A DNA stretch of 64,000 nt from Albula goreensis (GCA_022829145.1 CM040751.1:558001-622000); one strand, 5' to 3'. Shown: positions 1-11,795, counted from the first letter of the stretch. The notes: generated from the sequence alone by a model not told the origin. Translations and numbers: made by a program.

Positions 1-153
1 GGCAATATGAAAAGTCACTATCTGTCTCTGCTATTTGCCATTTACCATGAATTTACTGGGTGATTAACAAGTATTTCATGAGCAAATTACATAAAGCCTA
101 ACAAATAATACGTTATAGTATTTTATTTTATTGACTGTAACTGTATTATGTAA

Positions 154-277
154 GGCACCTTGAAGTTTTAAAAGTATGTTCCTAGCTCTTTGACATTACA
201 CCGCTTGTTTTCAATGGGGCTACGTGAAGATTCTAACATTAGGTAATGGATTGGGTGGAACGCCGATCAGCTGTTCA
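154..277 (+). repeat. Dispersed repeat, copy 1 of an inverted pair
   Basis: About 120 bp that match, in reverse complement, 53,029-53,150. Shared blocks include the CCTTGAAGTTT start, AAGTATGTTCCT, TTTTCAATGGGG, GATTCTAACAT and GGTGGAACGCCGATCAGCTG. Similarity stops on both sides, so this is an old interspersed repeat and not a segmental duplication. The short ORFs across it do not agree between the two copies. Family not recognised. Confidence 0.7.
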
Positions 278-895
278 GAACTCGATTGTTGCATCAACCC
301 AGAACAAATTGCCCGGCCAGATCTTTTTGCCTGTGACAGCACCACGAACAGTGTATACAATAAAACCCCGGGCATTAATGAATGTATTTTATTTTCTTAC
401 AATTATGCATGACATCATTCAGTGGTGCTTAAATAAATGCCATGGTTGTTGCTAACTATAGACATTGCCTGTGCCCTCCTGACATGAATTGTGTTTCTTT
501 TTTTGTCGTTGTTACATTGATGGTAACTGAATTACTTCTAGTGTTAATGTGTAATGTTATTGCCTGCACTGTATAGCCTTAAAGGGGAATGTGCTGAAGC
601 AGCCTTAAGGTGGTCGGTACAGGTTAAATGCATTGCATTTTATTCTTTGAGTTTTTGCTCAACTGTCTAGGCATGTTTAAGTTTTAACAAGTACATTTCG
701 GTCATATCAATGTGGGTTTTAAATATATGCTTAGACCTGTTTTGTTCTATATGTGCTGTCCCAACATTGGCATTTTTCGCGTGTTGGTGCATTATATTTT
801 GCCACCTAAAGACGGTTGTTCTAAAATGTTTTGTCCACGATGGCTTGCCATATATAGAAATCAGCGGGTTTCTCATTAAAATAACCTCTATGCGA
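278..895. other. Intergenic, nothing recognised
   Basis: AT-rich sequence with short ORFs on both strands. None shows a motif, splice pair or codon pattern that I would accept as coding. Confidence 0.5.
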
Positions 896-1138
896 ATTTG
901 TGTTCCAATACTCAAATTTCATCACCTCCTCTACCACCTTTTCTCCTCCATGCCCCAGAAACTGATCTATGTGTCCTCCCTCCCTCCACTGTTCCAAAAT
1001 CGTAGGAGACGAGAATCCTTTGCTCGCCTCCTCCAAACCAAGCATACAGCGATGTATCCTAAAGCAGAAGTCTTTTCACATTTCTGGGTGACATCATTGT
1101 GGTCACGCTCACAGAGGATTTAAGCTGTCCCACAGAGT
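896..1138 (+). repeat. Truncated copy of the pyrimidine-rich MITE at 47.5 kb
   Basis: Begins with GTTCCAATACTCAAATT and follows the left half of the element at 47,551-48,354. Shared blocks are the TCCTCC-rich tract, ATGCCCCAGAA/CTGAT, TCCACTGTTCCAAA, GATGTATCCTA, GAAGTCTTTTCACATTTCTG and GTGACATCA. The outer bases of the terminal repeat and the whole right half are missing. Confidence 0.75.
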
Positions 1139-1525
1139 CGGACATCATACATGGAATATGACGATGTGTTGACACACAAATGTAAGTGCCAGTCCAGTAC
1201 AGTATAGTAGTCTGTGTTGACAAATACACCAATTAAAAAGCCACCATTAAACTGTGAAATGACAGCCACTTTAAAAAAATGCCTTGTTGTAGCCTGTGTG
1301 TGATTGATTATGGCAAGACCATTTCTTGTTAGCTAGCTAGCCACTGGAATATTGTCTGATTCCTGATCCTAGCAGTATTCCAAATTTCTCTGAACAGCCT
1401 TGTGCTTGTTTACAGGTATCAGTAACGCCATTAGACTTGCACAAAATCTCAAGTCACTCCAGGCTAAAATGTATTAAAAATGAACAATCGACATCCTTCT
1501 GACAGCCAATACACAAGTGGTTATA

Positions 1526-1526
1526 T

Positions 1527-1559
<33 letters not shown>

Positions 1560-1604
1560 GAAAGAGAGATACAGAGACTGAGAGAGTGAGTGAGTGAGTG
1601 AGTA
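1526..1604. repeat. AGAC / GAGT microsatellite
   Basis: Simple repeat: an (AGAC)n run followed by GAGA-rich sequence and a (GAGT)n run. No other structure is visible. Confidence 0.95.
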
Positions 1605-1929
1605 AATGTGACTTATTATCAATGGGAGTCCAGAGCTGGGGAAGATGCACACAACTGCTCTATTCTGAGGGCTGGATGAGAGGCAGACTCTGCACTCCTG
1701 TTCCACAGACCTCAGTCGCTCCCTGTACTAGTTCTTGATGTAAGTTAGGCTTGGAAAGCTCGGTTCGCACAAATATGTTGTGGAGAAGGGTAGCAGAATT
1801 GCAGTGGTGCTACTTGAAACTATTGGGTACTCCCTCTCCAATGATGAACGTCCAAAGCAGTGTCTTGAAACTTCATTTTTAACGTGCGATCTTCCCCGAT
1901 CTCTGCCAGTCACTCTTGTGCCAGCAGTG

Positions 1930-2410
1930 GCAAGTCCTGAGCTTTCCAGCGCACATGAACTCCAAGGGTCATGGACCCAGTCAAACCCATCTGCGCAAAA
2001 GACTCGGATGGAAAATAGTGGCTAAACCTTTCCGCAAGAATTTCCAGATGCTGAGATATAAGGTCAGGAAGTGTGCTGCTGTTTGAATGTTCTCTTCACA
2101 AAGGAAACGTTTCAAGCCTGCCCTGTTCCACAAAGGAGCGCCAGAGTTTGAGCTTAGATCTGAAGCCATGCAATTTGTCAGAAGAGGCGAAAAGATTTTA
2201 TTCTTTGTCTTGCATTTTAGCGTTCAAGTCCAATAGCTGAGCGTGCTCACTTACGTCTGTTGATTCATCGACTTGTAAGGACAATTTCACGCTTGATCTG
2301 ATTTTTTCCATAACCCAGTTTCCAATATCTGCAGACATGATGGATCCCTGATAAAGACAAAACCATACGACAAGTAGCTGTCATCATGCAGGTGTCTTTT
2401 TTTCATTTTG
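1930..2410 (-). pseudogene. hAT-Charlie-like transposase relic, internally deleted
   Basis: Read on the minus strand, three separated pieces of a ZBED5/SCAND3-like hAT transposase lie close together. An N-terminal start near 2,408 gives DDSYLSYGFVFIRDP, the segment before the BED zinc finger. A block near 2,240-2,330 carries SLQVDESTD, the first catalytic Asp region of this family. A C-terminal block near 1,950-2,180 carries FRSKLKLWRSFVEQGRLETFP followed in another frame by LISQHLEILAERF. The zinc-finger Cys residues and most of the catalytic core between the blocks are missing, and the frames change. The family role is cut-and-paste transposition in the nucleus. This copy cannot be functional. 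It belongs to the same broad lineage as the longer relic at 37.7-39.9 kb. Confidence 0.75.
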
Positions 2411-2689
2411 TTGCAGGCCTCTACCACCCTCACTGATGGGCTACCACTGGATGATGAAGTTTATCTGCTTCTGGAGGCCTTCTTTTCAAAAACCTTTCCA
2501 TGTTAGTGTGTACGCTTCACTTAACCCTCTCACAAGTCAGCATTTATCGCATGGTGATGTATACAGAACACTGTAGTAGGGTACACTATACTACACTAAT
2601 GCTGGTGTAGACGTTGTGGGAAAAGTGCAAAAGGGTGTTGTCAATGAAATGTAAAAAAAGGGGATGAGTGTAATGTATTTATTCTATTG

Positions 2690-2910
2690 TGTTCCGGGTG
2701 ATGTGCAGTACATATGTTGTATCGTTCTGTGAGATGGGTAAAGTGCTATATAGCTGCTGTTACGGGTAATGTGCAATATACATATGGTGTCATACTGTGA
2801 GATTGGTAAAGTGCAATGTAACTGCTGTGCTCTGCGGTGTCCCGGGTAATGTGCAATATAACTATTTCATACTGTGGAACAGGCAAAGTGCATATACTTG
2901 CTGTGTTTGG
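2690..2910 (+). repeat. Degenerate tandem repeat, period about 65-80 bp
   Basis: Three imperfect units share GGGTAATGTGCAATATA, CATACTGTGAGAT and GGTAAAGTGCAATAT. A related fragment (GGCAAGTGCAATATATTTACC) appears near 3,240. Not coding. Confidence 0.7.
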
Positions 2911-4680
2911 CTGTGTCCACATGCATTAAGCCCTACCCAGAAGCAGTAGTACCCACTGGGATCTTGGGCGTACCTCTTTCAAAGACCCAGACTCAACAGG
3001 TCTCCTTAATATAAGTGCTGTGGTCAGCTTTGATGTACATAACTATCTGCATAAGCATTTATTAACTTATTTGTCAGAGTGGATTTTACATTGAGTAAGG
3101 TAATATTTGATGCACTTTGCCCCTCATACCGTGTGAAGTGACACAGTTTTTTTGGCTCTGTAGCATGCACCATTTTTATTCTTTGCAGTTATCCAGTTAT
3201 GCAGAGCCGTGTCACCTGTACTTGTATTTCGTTGATCGTGTGGGCAAGTGCAATATATTTACCACTCAAGTGTCATTCCTCAGCATATTGGTATCATACA
3301 TGCTATATTAGTGTACCAGATTCTGGCTTGGGAACATTGTTCCGGAGTACGAGCAACCCTCTTGTTTTTATGTTATTGTTTTTAATTGCATTGTGAAAAA
3401 TAAAACTTTTTGTATACCTCAGCTTTATCATCTTCTTCCACTTTTTAGAAGCAGACTTGCTGCAAAAATGAAACCCCCAGTTCAAAATTACAACTCAAGG
3501 GTTCTCCCACCCATTACTATTTGGAGTGGCTTAGTCACCTTGTGAGAAAAGTGTATTCCCTATCGTGATAGGTGTCAGAGGCAACAGTATATTAGCCTGA
3601 GCATCCTACATGATGGGCCGACTTAAAAAAACAAGTTGAAGTAGTAGTTTTTAAATCTGAATTCTACCAAAGAAGTCTTAAATTCTCAATGATGTATTCC
3701 TGAAACAAATAACAGTTAATGTTTATGGTTGCTTATCAGATTCTAAGGTTATGTATATGCTAATGATATTTCAAGCTTTGTCTTTGCCAAAATTAGTTGA
3801 TCCAAAATGGTCATGGATAATTAACAGGTGTAAAATAGGTTGCTTACTTGCCACATAATTTGTAGAAAAGTATTTATTCAACAGACTTGCAAAACTCATA
3901 CACAACAACTCAACTAGCTATGATACGTAGACAATTAGTCAACAGAGCTGCCATTACTGCCAGTGATGTGTTAATGAGCAAACCGTCAGTTGATTGCCAT
4001 GTCGAATCTTGTGAGGCACTAGATGGTCTGCTGGCTCCTTGTTTGCTGCGGAAAACAGTGTTTAATTAGCAGCTGTTCAACCATCGGTGACTGTCAAAAA
4101 ATTTGAACAATAATGCTGCAGTGCTTCAACGTGTCAGACGGACTGGGCTAAAGCAAATCAGCTCAACACCAGACAGATAGGTCTTAATCTGTGCAGCAGA
4201 CATTAAAATCCATTAGTGCAGTTTAAAAAGTCTTAATTTGCAATTTTACACTTGAGTGGCTTTGCGTCACCTGAAATGGGGTCTCCTCAGCATTCCCTTG
4301 CTCTTCATCATTCCAAAGAGAAAATGATTAATTTTAGGTTACTGCCTCCTCTGGGCTTCAGTTTTAACATGTCATCACCCACCTGCTGGTCAGCTGTAAT
4401 AGCACAGTTATCCCAGGAACACAATACTGAAAACGGTCTCATGCTTTGGAGCCATACCCATTATGGAGGCACATAAGTGAACAGTCTTACTGTCAGTGCA
4501 AACTAGTGTCCTAGATGACTGAAGAAATTAAGGGACAAAGGACAAGAAAAAGAGAGACAGAAGTAGTCTCACCAGGCACACTCACTGGGCAAAATAACCC
4601 ACATGCCTGGCAAAGTAACCCACTGGCATCCTTTTAGATGGGCGGCTGGAGAGGGAATGTCTCTTTCTGCCTAACATCTG
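2911..4680. other. Intergenic, nothing recognised
   Basis: AT-rich sequence with scattered short ORFs and no recognisable domain, splice pair, terminal repeat or RNA gene. Confidence 0.5.
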
Positions 4681-4810
4681 TGCTCACATCTACATGTGCC
4701 TAGAGGAGTGAGCTCTACACTCACATCTACATGTGCCTAGAGGAGTGAGCTCTGTACTAATATCTACATGTGCCTAGAGGAGCGATCTTGATACTGACAT
4801 CTACATGCAC
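4681..4810 (+). repeat. Minisatellite, 37-bp unit
   Basis: About 3.3 copies of a unit beginning ACATCTACATGTGCCTAGAG, starting at 4,686, 4,723, 4,760 and 4,797. The first two units are nearly identical and the last is truncated. Confidence 0.9.
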
Positions 4811-5440
4811 CCCCTGACTGAAGTGCTCTCCTGGAGGCAAACACTTAGAGACAAAACAGGTGTGTAATGTGGCATTAACCTGTGCAAGAGGGGAGGGCAA
4901 AAGACAGTGATGAAAGTATGTGTTGTGCCCTTTAAAAAAGAAGTGCCTTACAAACTTCAAAGAAATGTAAGCCCTCAATTGAAAACATTTTAAAAATCTT
5001 TATTTCATTTGTTAGTATTTCACATAGTTGAACAGACATCCTTTGTGTTGATTGTTAAATAAGTTACTGTCACTTTAAAATATTTACATTTGTGTGACGA
5101 CATTAGTGAGCTACCATGATCCTTTGTTAACCTGAAGGAATGGAAAAAGAAGCAAGATGGAGAAGATAAAAAAAAACAAAACTTGTTGATGTCGAACAGC
5201 ACCTTTATTAAAAAGTTGCCTGGAAAGAAGAGCTGCTTCGTGAGTGTCTTTCTAAGGGTGCAACATATGAAGATAAAAATGAATGATACTAAAATTTTCT
5301 TTGTTATGGTTATTACATTGTTATTATTTCTGTGGTATTTCAAGATTCATTTTATTTATTTAATGCTATTCTTTACATGTCCTGCATTTACTGCGGTATT
5401 CCTGTCATTAATACAAGCATAAGTATGCACAGTGACAGCG
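4811..5440. other. Intergenic, nothing recognised
   Basis: AT-rich. A 107-codon minus-strand ORF (5,020-5,343) is a hydrophobic, low-complexity reading of T-rich DNA without a recognisable domain. Confidence 0.4.
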
Positions 5441-6015
5441 CTGGATGGCGTGTGTATGTTGTGTACTGTGCTGGATTGTGTGTATGTTGTGCACTGTGCT
5501 AGATTATGTGTGTGTTGTGCACTGTGCTGGATTGGGAGAGTGTGCGTGTTGTGCACTGTGCTGGATTGTGTGTGTGTGTGTGTGTGTGTCATGCACTGTG
5601 CTGGAGTGTGCATGTGTGTGTGTTGTGTACTGTGCTAGATTTTGTGTGTGTGTGTTGTATACTGTGCATGACTGTGTGTGTGTTGTGCACTGTGCTGGAT
5701 TATGTGTGAGTGTCTCTTTGTGTGCTATGCACTTTGCAGGATTGTGTATGTGTGTTGTGCACTTTGCAGGATCTTGTGTGTGTGTGTTGTGCACTGTGCT
5801 GGATTGTGTGTGTCTGTTGTGCACTGTGCTGAATTGTGTGTGTTGTGCATTTTGCAGGATTGTGTGTGTGGTGCACTGTGTTAGATTATGTGTGTGTGTG
5901 TGCATGAGTGCACGTGTGTTGTGTACTGTGCTAGATTTTATGTGAGTGTCTGTGTGTGTTGTGCACTGTTCTGGATTGTGTGTGTGTGTGTGTGTGTTGT
6001 GCACTGTGCTGGAAA
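5441..6015. repeat. Large GT-rich minisatellite
   Basis: About 18 variant units of roughly 28-40 bp built on GTTGTGCACTGTGCTGGATTGTGTGTGT, with GT-run length variation between units. Most units carry TGCACTGTGCT or TGCACTTTGCAGGAT. Both strands are open for about 166 codons, which is explained by the repeat composition (runs of CVCV/HTHT) and not by a gene. Confidence 0.95.
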
Positions 6016-6622
6016 TATCAAAACACTGTCTCAGAATATCATTTTTCTGTTCTTACTAGAGACTCAAAAATGACTGGAGTTATATGATGAATGCCATGTA
6101 ATTTATCATAGTTGAGTGCAATGGGATGGAATCAAATCTGTCTCAATATTAATGAATGCAGTATATATACAACACCTTAACATTTTTACTTTTAACTAAC
6201 CTACTACAATTTTTGGAACCTGTTGACAAAATACATTTAAAGTCAATGTTTCATTTTTTTGAGTGTACGGATAACTAATTTTATGTGCATTGAAAAATAT
6301 TCATGGGAAGAGAGTCATTTACATATAAATCCCAAAATACATTTGTATTATTATTAATATATTTAAACGTCTTTATATTTGAATTAAATAAGATGCCAAA
6401 GATCAATTTATTTAAAGCTTATTAAAGATCACAGCAATTATAAGACACATATTCAGTTGTTCAACAATGTTTCAATCTATTATTATTCTTTTCAGGAGTT
6501 AATCTTCATGTCACATCAACTGATAAATCTGGGCTAATCAAATACCCTTAAGTGAAATCAATCATATAAAAATCTCTTTAAAATAATAATAATAATATAA
6601 GAAAAGCGGCTCTACAGACGCA
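6016..6622. other. AT-rich intergenic sequence
   Basis: Very AT-rich flank between the minisatellite and the Tc1-like insertion. No gene seen. Confidence 0.5.
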
Positions 6623-6624
6623 TA

Positions 6625-8238
6625 CAGGTACTACTCGGAAAATTAGAATATCCTGAAAAAGTGCATGCATTTCTGTAACTCAACTTTAAAGGTGAAATGT
6701 ACATATTATATTGACAAATAGTATGCGAATCAATATATTTCAAGCTTTTATTTGTTTTGATTTTGCTGATTAGGACTTGCAGCTTCAGAAAACCTCAAAT
6801 TCAAAAACTCAGAAAATTAGAATATTGCTTGAAATCAATTAAAATAAGGATTTTAAATACAAAAATGTCAGGCCTCTGAAAGTAAAATCTTGCATCTGTA
6901 CTTAGTACTTGGTTGGGGCCCCTTTTGCATGAATGACTGCCTTAATCCGGCGTGGCATGGATGTTACCAGCTTGTGGCACATCTCAGGTGTTATGGAAGA
7001 CCAACATGCTTCAATTGCGGCCTTGAGCTCTTCTTTATTGTTTGGTCTGTTTCCGTTCAGCTTTCTCTTGGCAATGCCCCACAGATTTTCTATTACGTTC
7101 AAGTCAGGTGAGTTTGCGGGCCAATCAAGCACAGTAATCCCATGGTTGTTGAACCAGGATTTTGTACTTTTGGCAGTGTGGGCAGGTGCCAAGTCCTGCT
7201 GGAAGATGAAGTCCGCATCCCCATAAAGCTGGTCCGCTGAAGCAAGCATGAAATGCTCTAAAATGTTCTGGTAGACGGCTGCGTTTATGCTGGACTTGAT
7301 AAAGCACAGACGACTCAACACCAGCAGCTGACATGGATCCCCAAGTCATCACAGACTGGGGAAACTTAACACTGGACTTCATACATCTTCCATTTTGCGC
7401 CTCTCCGGTCTTCCTCCAGACTCTGGGACCTTTGTTGCCAAATGAGATGCAAAACTTGCTCTCATCAGAAAAAGAGGGCTTTGGGCCACTGGGGAACAGT
7501 CCAGTCTTTCTTTTCTCTAGCCCAGCTAAGGCGCCTCTGGCGTTGCTTGCTCGTGAGGAGTGGCTTGACAACAGGAATTCGACATTTGAAGCCCATGTCC
7601 AGCATCCGCCTGCATGTCGTTTCTCTTGAAGCAGCAACTCCAGCCTGAGTCCACTCCTTATGAAGTTCCCCACACTTTTGAATGGCCCTTTCCTGACCAT
7701 CTTCTCCAGGCTGCGGTCATCCCTCTGGCTTGTTCACCCTTTTCTTCCACACTTCTGCCTTCCACTTAACTGTCCATTAATGTGCTTTGAGACAGCACTC
7801 TGAGAACACCCAGCTTCTTTTGCTATGACTTTTTGTGTCTTACCCACCTTGTGCAGGGAGTCAATGATGGTTTTCTGCACAACTGTCAGATCAGCAGTCT
7901 TCCCCATGATTGTGAATTCTTCTAAACCAAACAAGACACAGACTTTTTAAAGGCTCAGGACCCTTTTGCAGGTGTTTTGGATTACTTACCTGATTTGTGT
8001 GTGACACTTTGAGCCTACAATACTGAAGCTTTTCACAGTATTCTAATTTTCTGAGTTTTTGAGTTTGAGGTTTTAATAAGCTGTAAATCATAATCAGCAA
8101 AATTACAACAAAGAAATGCTTGAGATATCTCACTTTGCATGTAATGAGTCTATAAAATGTATTGGTTTCACCTTTTATGTTGAATTGCCTGAATAAAACA
8201 ACTTTCACACTTTATTCTAATTTTCTGAGTAGTACCTG
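6625..8238 (-). mobile_element. Tc1-like transposon, complete ends, IR/DR type
   Basis: A 1,614-bp element flanked by TA on both sides (6,623-6,624 and 8,239-8,240). The outer ends are CAGGTACTACTCGGAAAATT and the reverse complement of AATTTTCTGAGTAGTACCTG. A second copy of the CTCAGAAAATTAGAATA motif sits about 190 bp inside each end (near 6,808 and 8,034), giving long terminal inverted repeats with internal direct repeats. This is the IR/DR arrangement seen in many fish Tc1 elements. The transposase reads on the minus strand and is broken, so the copy could only have moved with help supplied by another copy. Confidence 0.95.
6902..7907 (-). pseudogene. Tc1-like transposase, frameshifted
   Basis: The start MGKTADLTVVQKTIIDSL at 7,907 begins a paired-type helix-turn-helix with the SQSAVSKHI recognition region. 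The catalytic part follows in other frames. SDESKF near 7,460 gives the first Asp, FQQDLAPAHTAKSTK near 7,180 the second Asp, and WPANSPDLNVIENLWG near 7,090 the final Glu, so the DDE triad residues are all still present. The protein ends in MPRRIKAVIHAKGAPTKY, a usual Tc1 C-terminus. At least three frame changes separate the parts (near 7,735, near 7,490 and near 7,315), so no full-length protein can be made. The total length of about 335 codons is normal for the family, so the copy is mutated and not deleted. Confidence 0.93.
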
Positions 8239-8439
8239 TACATTAAGCTTGACTTCTTACAGCACCAGACAGAATGCTTGAGAACTGTATCATTTTATAA
8301 GATATTATCTATGTTTTAGAAGACACAAAATGGATATACTGAATTCAGACACTGAAAATGTGTCCAGTCTAAGACTATATACGTCTATTCATAAGCCTGA
8401 CACTGAAATGATTAAAATTACCTCATATTTTCACTATCC

Positions 8440-9003
8440 ATCTGGGTAATGCCTGCCTTTCTGAAGGGTTTTCAGAGAGCTTTGCTTCACTCTGGCGCCA
8501 GATGTGGGTATTTGCCTGCGTTCCCTCCCGCTCCTCTGATCGCCTCCTCTGAAACTAATCATGCTCTTTTATGGCTCATTTTCATGTGTTTCAGAAGGTT
8601 TGTGGTGTACGGCCACAATGCCTTACAGACTTTTCACACATGTCACATTTTGCTTTATTGCTGTTTGGTTGAGTGAAAAAACTCCAAACGATACTTCGCT
8701 TTATTTCTGCCATTAAGCCAGAGCAGCACTTGCGCCAAAGTTCATTCTATCTTATTCTGTGACTGAGTGCGTATGAGGAGCGGAGGGAGAGAGCGGAAGG
8801 AGAAGCAGTTCCTATCCTACACAATTATTTTCTACAGTATTTCATTTTCACCTTTTCAGCATCAGATACACATTCAGTTTCATTACAAAAGTATTGAACT
8901 TACTGTAAACACATGGTATCGATTTTTTATGTGAGGATTGATTCTCAAAAAGAAACGTCAGGATCGCAAGTATCAATACTTCAGTATCGATTCGCCCGTC
9001 CCT
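8440..9003 (-). mobile_element. hAT element 5' part with BED finger, truncated
   Basis: On the minus strand the sequence starts at 9,003 with TAGGGACGGGCGAATCGATAC, which resembles hAT terminal sequences of the TAGGG(A/C)-GGGCGA type. A BED zinc finger follows at 8,713-8,540. The opposite end and the catalytic domain are absent, so only the 5' part survives. No 8-bp target duplication could be confirmed. Confidence 0.55.
8540..8713 (-). pseudogene. BED-type zinc finger remnant
   Basis: From a Met near 8,713 the minus strand reads VWSFFTQPNSNKAKCDMCEK, then HCG; after a one-base frame change it reads NLLKHMKMSHKRA. This gives the BED signature: aromatic W-x-x-F, a C-x2-C pair and an H-x4-H pair. 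BED fingers bind DNA at the N-terminus of hAT transposases and their domesticated relatives (ZBED). The frameshift falls between the Cys and His pairs, so the finger is broken. Confidence 0.7.
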
Positions 9004-9009
9004 ATTTGA

Positions 9010-9246
9010 CATATAACACAACGCCAGCTCATGGTTAAATCTGACAAAGTTTGTCACTGGCTCAATATTTCGCAGGCTGGCCAGTTCATATACTTCAGCA
9101 GATGTGGACGACGGTAATGATTGCTGTGTCTGTGGCGAATTTGGCACCTGCTGCGTGTTTTTCCCACCCGTATTCCACGAAAACCCGCCTCTGATTCTCT
9201 GACCCAGACATTTTTTTCTAACCCCAGAGTCATACCGACTAAACAT
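9010..9246 (-). other. Possible N-terminal exon of a repeat ORF, unknown
   Basis: An open frame from a Met at 9,246 reads FSRYDSGVRKKCLGQRI and then a Ser/Gln/Pro-rich stretch. The ESG-x-RK-like opening is reminiscent of hAT proteins with TTF-type fingers, but the similarity is weak. The frame runs into the hAT end at 9,003. No function is assigned. Confidence 0.25.
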
Positions 9247-9249
9247 TTC

Positions 9250-10456
9250 TCAAAAATTGTTTTACCAAGTTAATCTTAAATGTGTAATTCTATGAAGAAA
9301 AATCACAAACCATAATATTTGGATAATTTTCAGATTTTTAATGCACCACAAGCCAAGAGCCCAAACTTGTAGCTAGCTAGTTGGACCTTATCACGTCAGT
9401 TCACCAGAGAGCCAGCAGCGAAGAAGGCCAGTTAAGGTAGTAACTCAACGTTGTTAAAGGTCAGCTAACCCTGATAATTGTCAAACAAAATTAAAAGTGC
9501 ATAGTTGTATTTAAAACACCTGTGCTTCAGATGTATTAAGTTGACAGAAAGGGTATTAAATAACTTAGTTAACTGTTAGCTGATTTAGCTAAGCTAGGAG
9601 GAGCTACGAAACCCGTTTTGCTAGCCAGCTACCTCACCAATGGAGTGTGTAAAAATGAAGCTGGCTAACTAGTCTCAAGTAAATAAACTGTAAGTTATAA
9701 AAGATCAGCTGACGTCAATATCATAAGTTTTCTTTTGGTGTTCAGTAATTTTATCTGTTAAAAGCTATCTAGCTCAAAGGTGTCCTTGTCTCATGGCGCG
9801 AAGGGTGTTGGTGGGTGGGATATGGTAGCTAGGTTAGCTACCGTCAAAACATGTATTATCGACCGTTTACTCGCAACAAAACCAAAAATATGTGTTTGCG
9901 ATCTTACATTATGGGCGAAATATAGGTTACAAAAAATAGCTGGTTTTGTTGGAAAAAAAAAAAAACATGTCTCTATCTGTTGTCTGTATACAGAAACAAT
10001 CAGACCGTTATACATAATCGTCACTGTTGAAGAATTCCGAGCATGAGTTAAGTTTACGAGTTCATATTTGAAAGGAGGCCGCATATGTATATATGTGTGA
10101 AGTTATTGATCAGGAAATGATGGCTGCTCAGAGTTTGAGCTTTTATGACAATTCCAAGAGTATAGAGGCATAGCACATTACATCTATGCGTAATGATAGT
10201 CATTCTTATGCTCAATTATTTGTCCTAAAGCCTTGGATACACTACACAACTTTTAAAATCTTAACAGATTATGAAAAGACTGACCATATTACATGAACTA
10301 ACTGAATTTTGCAGATTTTATTATAATGTTCACCTGTTTCTGATGCACATTGCATTTTCTGCCTGCTGGTCCAAATGTTCAGCAAAATGAAAGTCTGAAA
10401 TGGTTTGCTGCTTTCTCTGTATCAAAAGTTCTGTTGATTTATACACTCAGATCATG
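9250..10456. other. No gene recognised
   Basis: Mixed sequence rich in GCTAGC-type words. It could be the 5' flank of the repeat ORF that starts at about 10,457, but no promoter motif is convincing. Confidence 0.4.
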
Positions 10457-11795
10457 GACGAACTGGGCCGAATTCTTGAGGCAGACAAGAATTTTACTCA
10501 TCAGATCGAAGCCCGATGGGAAAGCTTTTGCCAAAATGCACTGCTGTTTGGAGTGTGAAACAAGTCATTGAAGCCACCAAAGGGTCTGGATCAATGTAAG
10601 CATAATGCAAATATAGATAACAGTGATGTTTTATAGGTTGGGTGTGACCATGTAATGGCTGCATGAGATGTGATTGTATTGGCTTTTTTCATTATTTTGA
10701 TAGGACAGGGTCTCCTTTTTAATGTCTGCAAATTAAACATCTTTTTTTCCTCAATTACAGCAAAATGGTAGCTCCAAGGTATTAGTGGTCACTGGAGGGT
10801 TTAAACACCACGACTACCTTTTGTCATGTAAACAGGTGACCCTTATTGTCTTGTTTTCCCTTGTGCAACTGACAAGTGCTTTTTATATCCCTGGAGCTAG
10901 TGTTGGGGATATTATAGATTGACTACTGTTGCCACACTATCCAGCCAAACTTTCAGTTTGCTGATCCACAATAATTTTCATTTTATCTGCAGTAGTTTTT
11001 ATTTCACTATTTCATTTTGCTGTGCGCATTCAATATCCCTAGAAGGAGAACCATTTGATTTTGGTGATACCACAACCTCTGTCTCAGCGCAAGGCCAATT
11101 TGTCAAGTTGCACTACATTATGTACAATTTCCCAAGGTGACATTAAGATTCATGTTGTTCAGGTATATACACACTGCACACATATACACACGTACACTGC
11201 AGTTTACCAACAGCAAAGTTTTTCCATGATTACACTACCTTGGGCAGTGCACAAAAGTATTTTTTGCTTTTATTCTTACTTTTCAATTAGACAACAGTTA
11301 ATGTCACAGTCAAATTGCCAAACAAAAACAAGGACAATGCATTTGATGTACCCATATTGTTTTTCAGCTGGACAAGCCATTGCTTTATTGAAGGCACTTC
11401 CTTAAATGTGTCCTTCCCAAACTGCCCCACCCAAAAAGCTTGGATCTGCAAGTGAGGGACTGGTCCATGTTCTTGAGGTGAGTTTGAGTCAGTATTAGTT
11501 AAACTGAAATTAAACTTCATTAAATGAAATGCCTGAGGTTTAATTTTGAAAAAAAGTTTCTACTTTTTGTCTCTACTTTGTTGCTCTCAGCCATCTGAGG
11601 ACCCCGATATGCTTCTCCAGAGACTGCCCATCACCAGTCCGATCCTCCTGGTAGAATCAGCTAACCTCCTCCTGGCTGTTGGCACAATGCCACTGATTAC
11701 CTTACCTAAGGAAATGATCCACCAGGCTCCTCTCATCCTGATGGGGTGTTATTACACCTTCCACCAAACCTACTCCAAATGTCTTGCTACATTGT
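10457..11795 (+). pseudogene. Multi-exon fish repeat ORF, broken
   Basis: Four exon-like blocks are bounded by canonical splice sites. Block 1 (10,457-10,595) reads MDELGRILEADKNFTHQIEA and ends before GTAAGC. Block 2 (10,761-10,835) follows TTACAG and ends before GTGACC. Block 3 (11,368-11,477) follows TTTTTCAG, reads KKLGSASEGLVHVLE and ends before GTGAGT. Block 4 (from 11,591) follows CTCTCAG and reads PSEDPDMLLQRLPITSPILL, then LLLAVGTMPLITLPKEM. I recognise this as an ORF that recurs in fish repeat families (the 'LLLAVGTMPL' type), but I know no name or function for it. Stops occur, for example after LLFGV in block 1. Block 4 changes directly into piggyBac coding sequence near 11,795. 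Confidence 0.6.

Noticed and set aside
710..1123. 137-codon forward ORF
   Set aside because: The second half lies in the MITE fragment at 896-1,138 and the first half has no recognisable features.
3887..4476. Short forward ORFs of 60-74 codons
   Set aside because: No motif, no splice context and no repeat partner; compatible with chance.
5020..5343. 107-codon minus-strand ORF
   Set aside because: Low-complexity Ile/Phe/Asn-rich reading of AT-rich DNA, without splice sites or homology that I can recognise.
5445..6004. Long overlapping ORFs of 166 codons on both strands
   Set aside because: They are translations of the GT-rich minisatellite (alternating Cys/Val and His/Thr) and appear in several frames at once.
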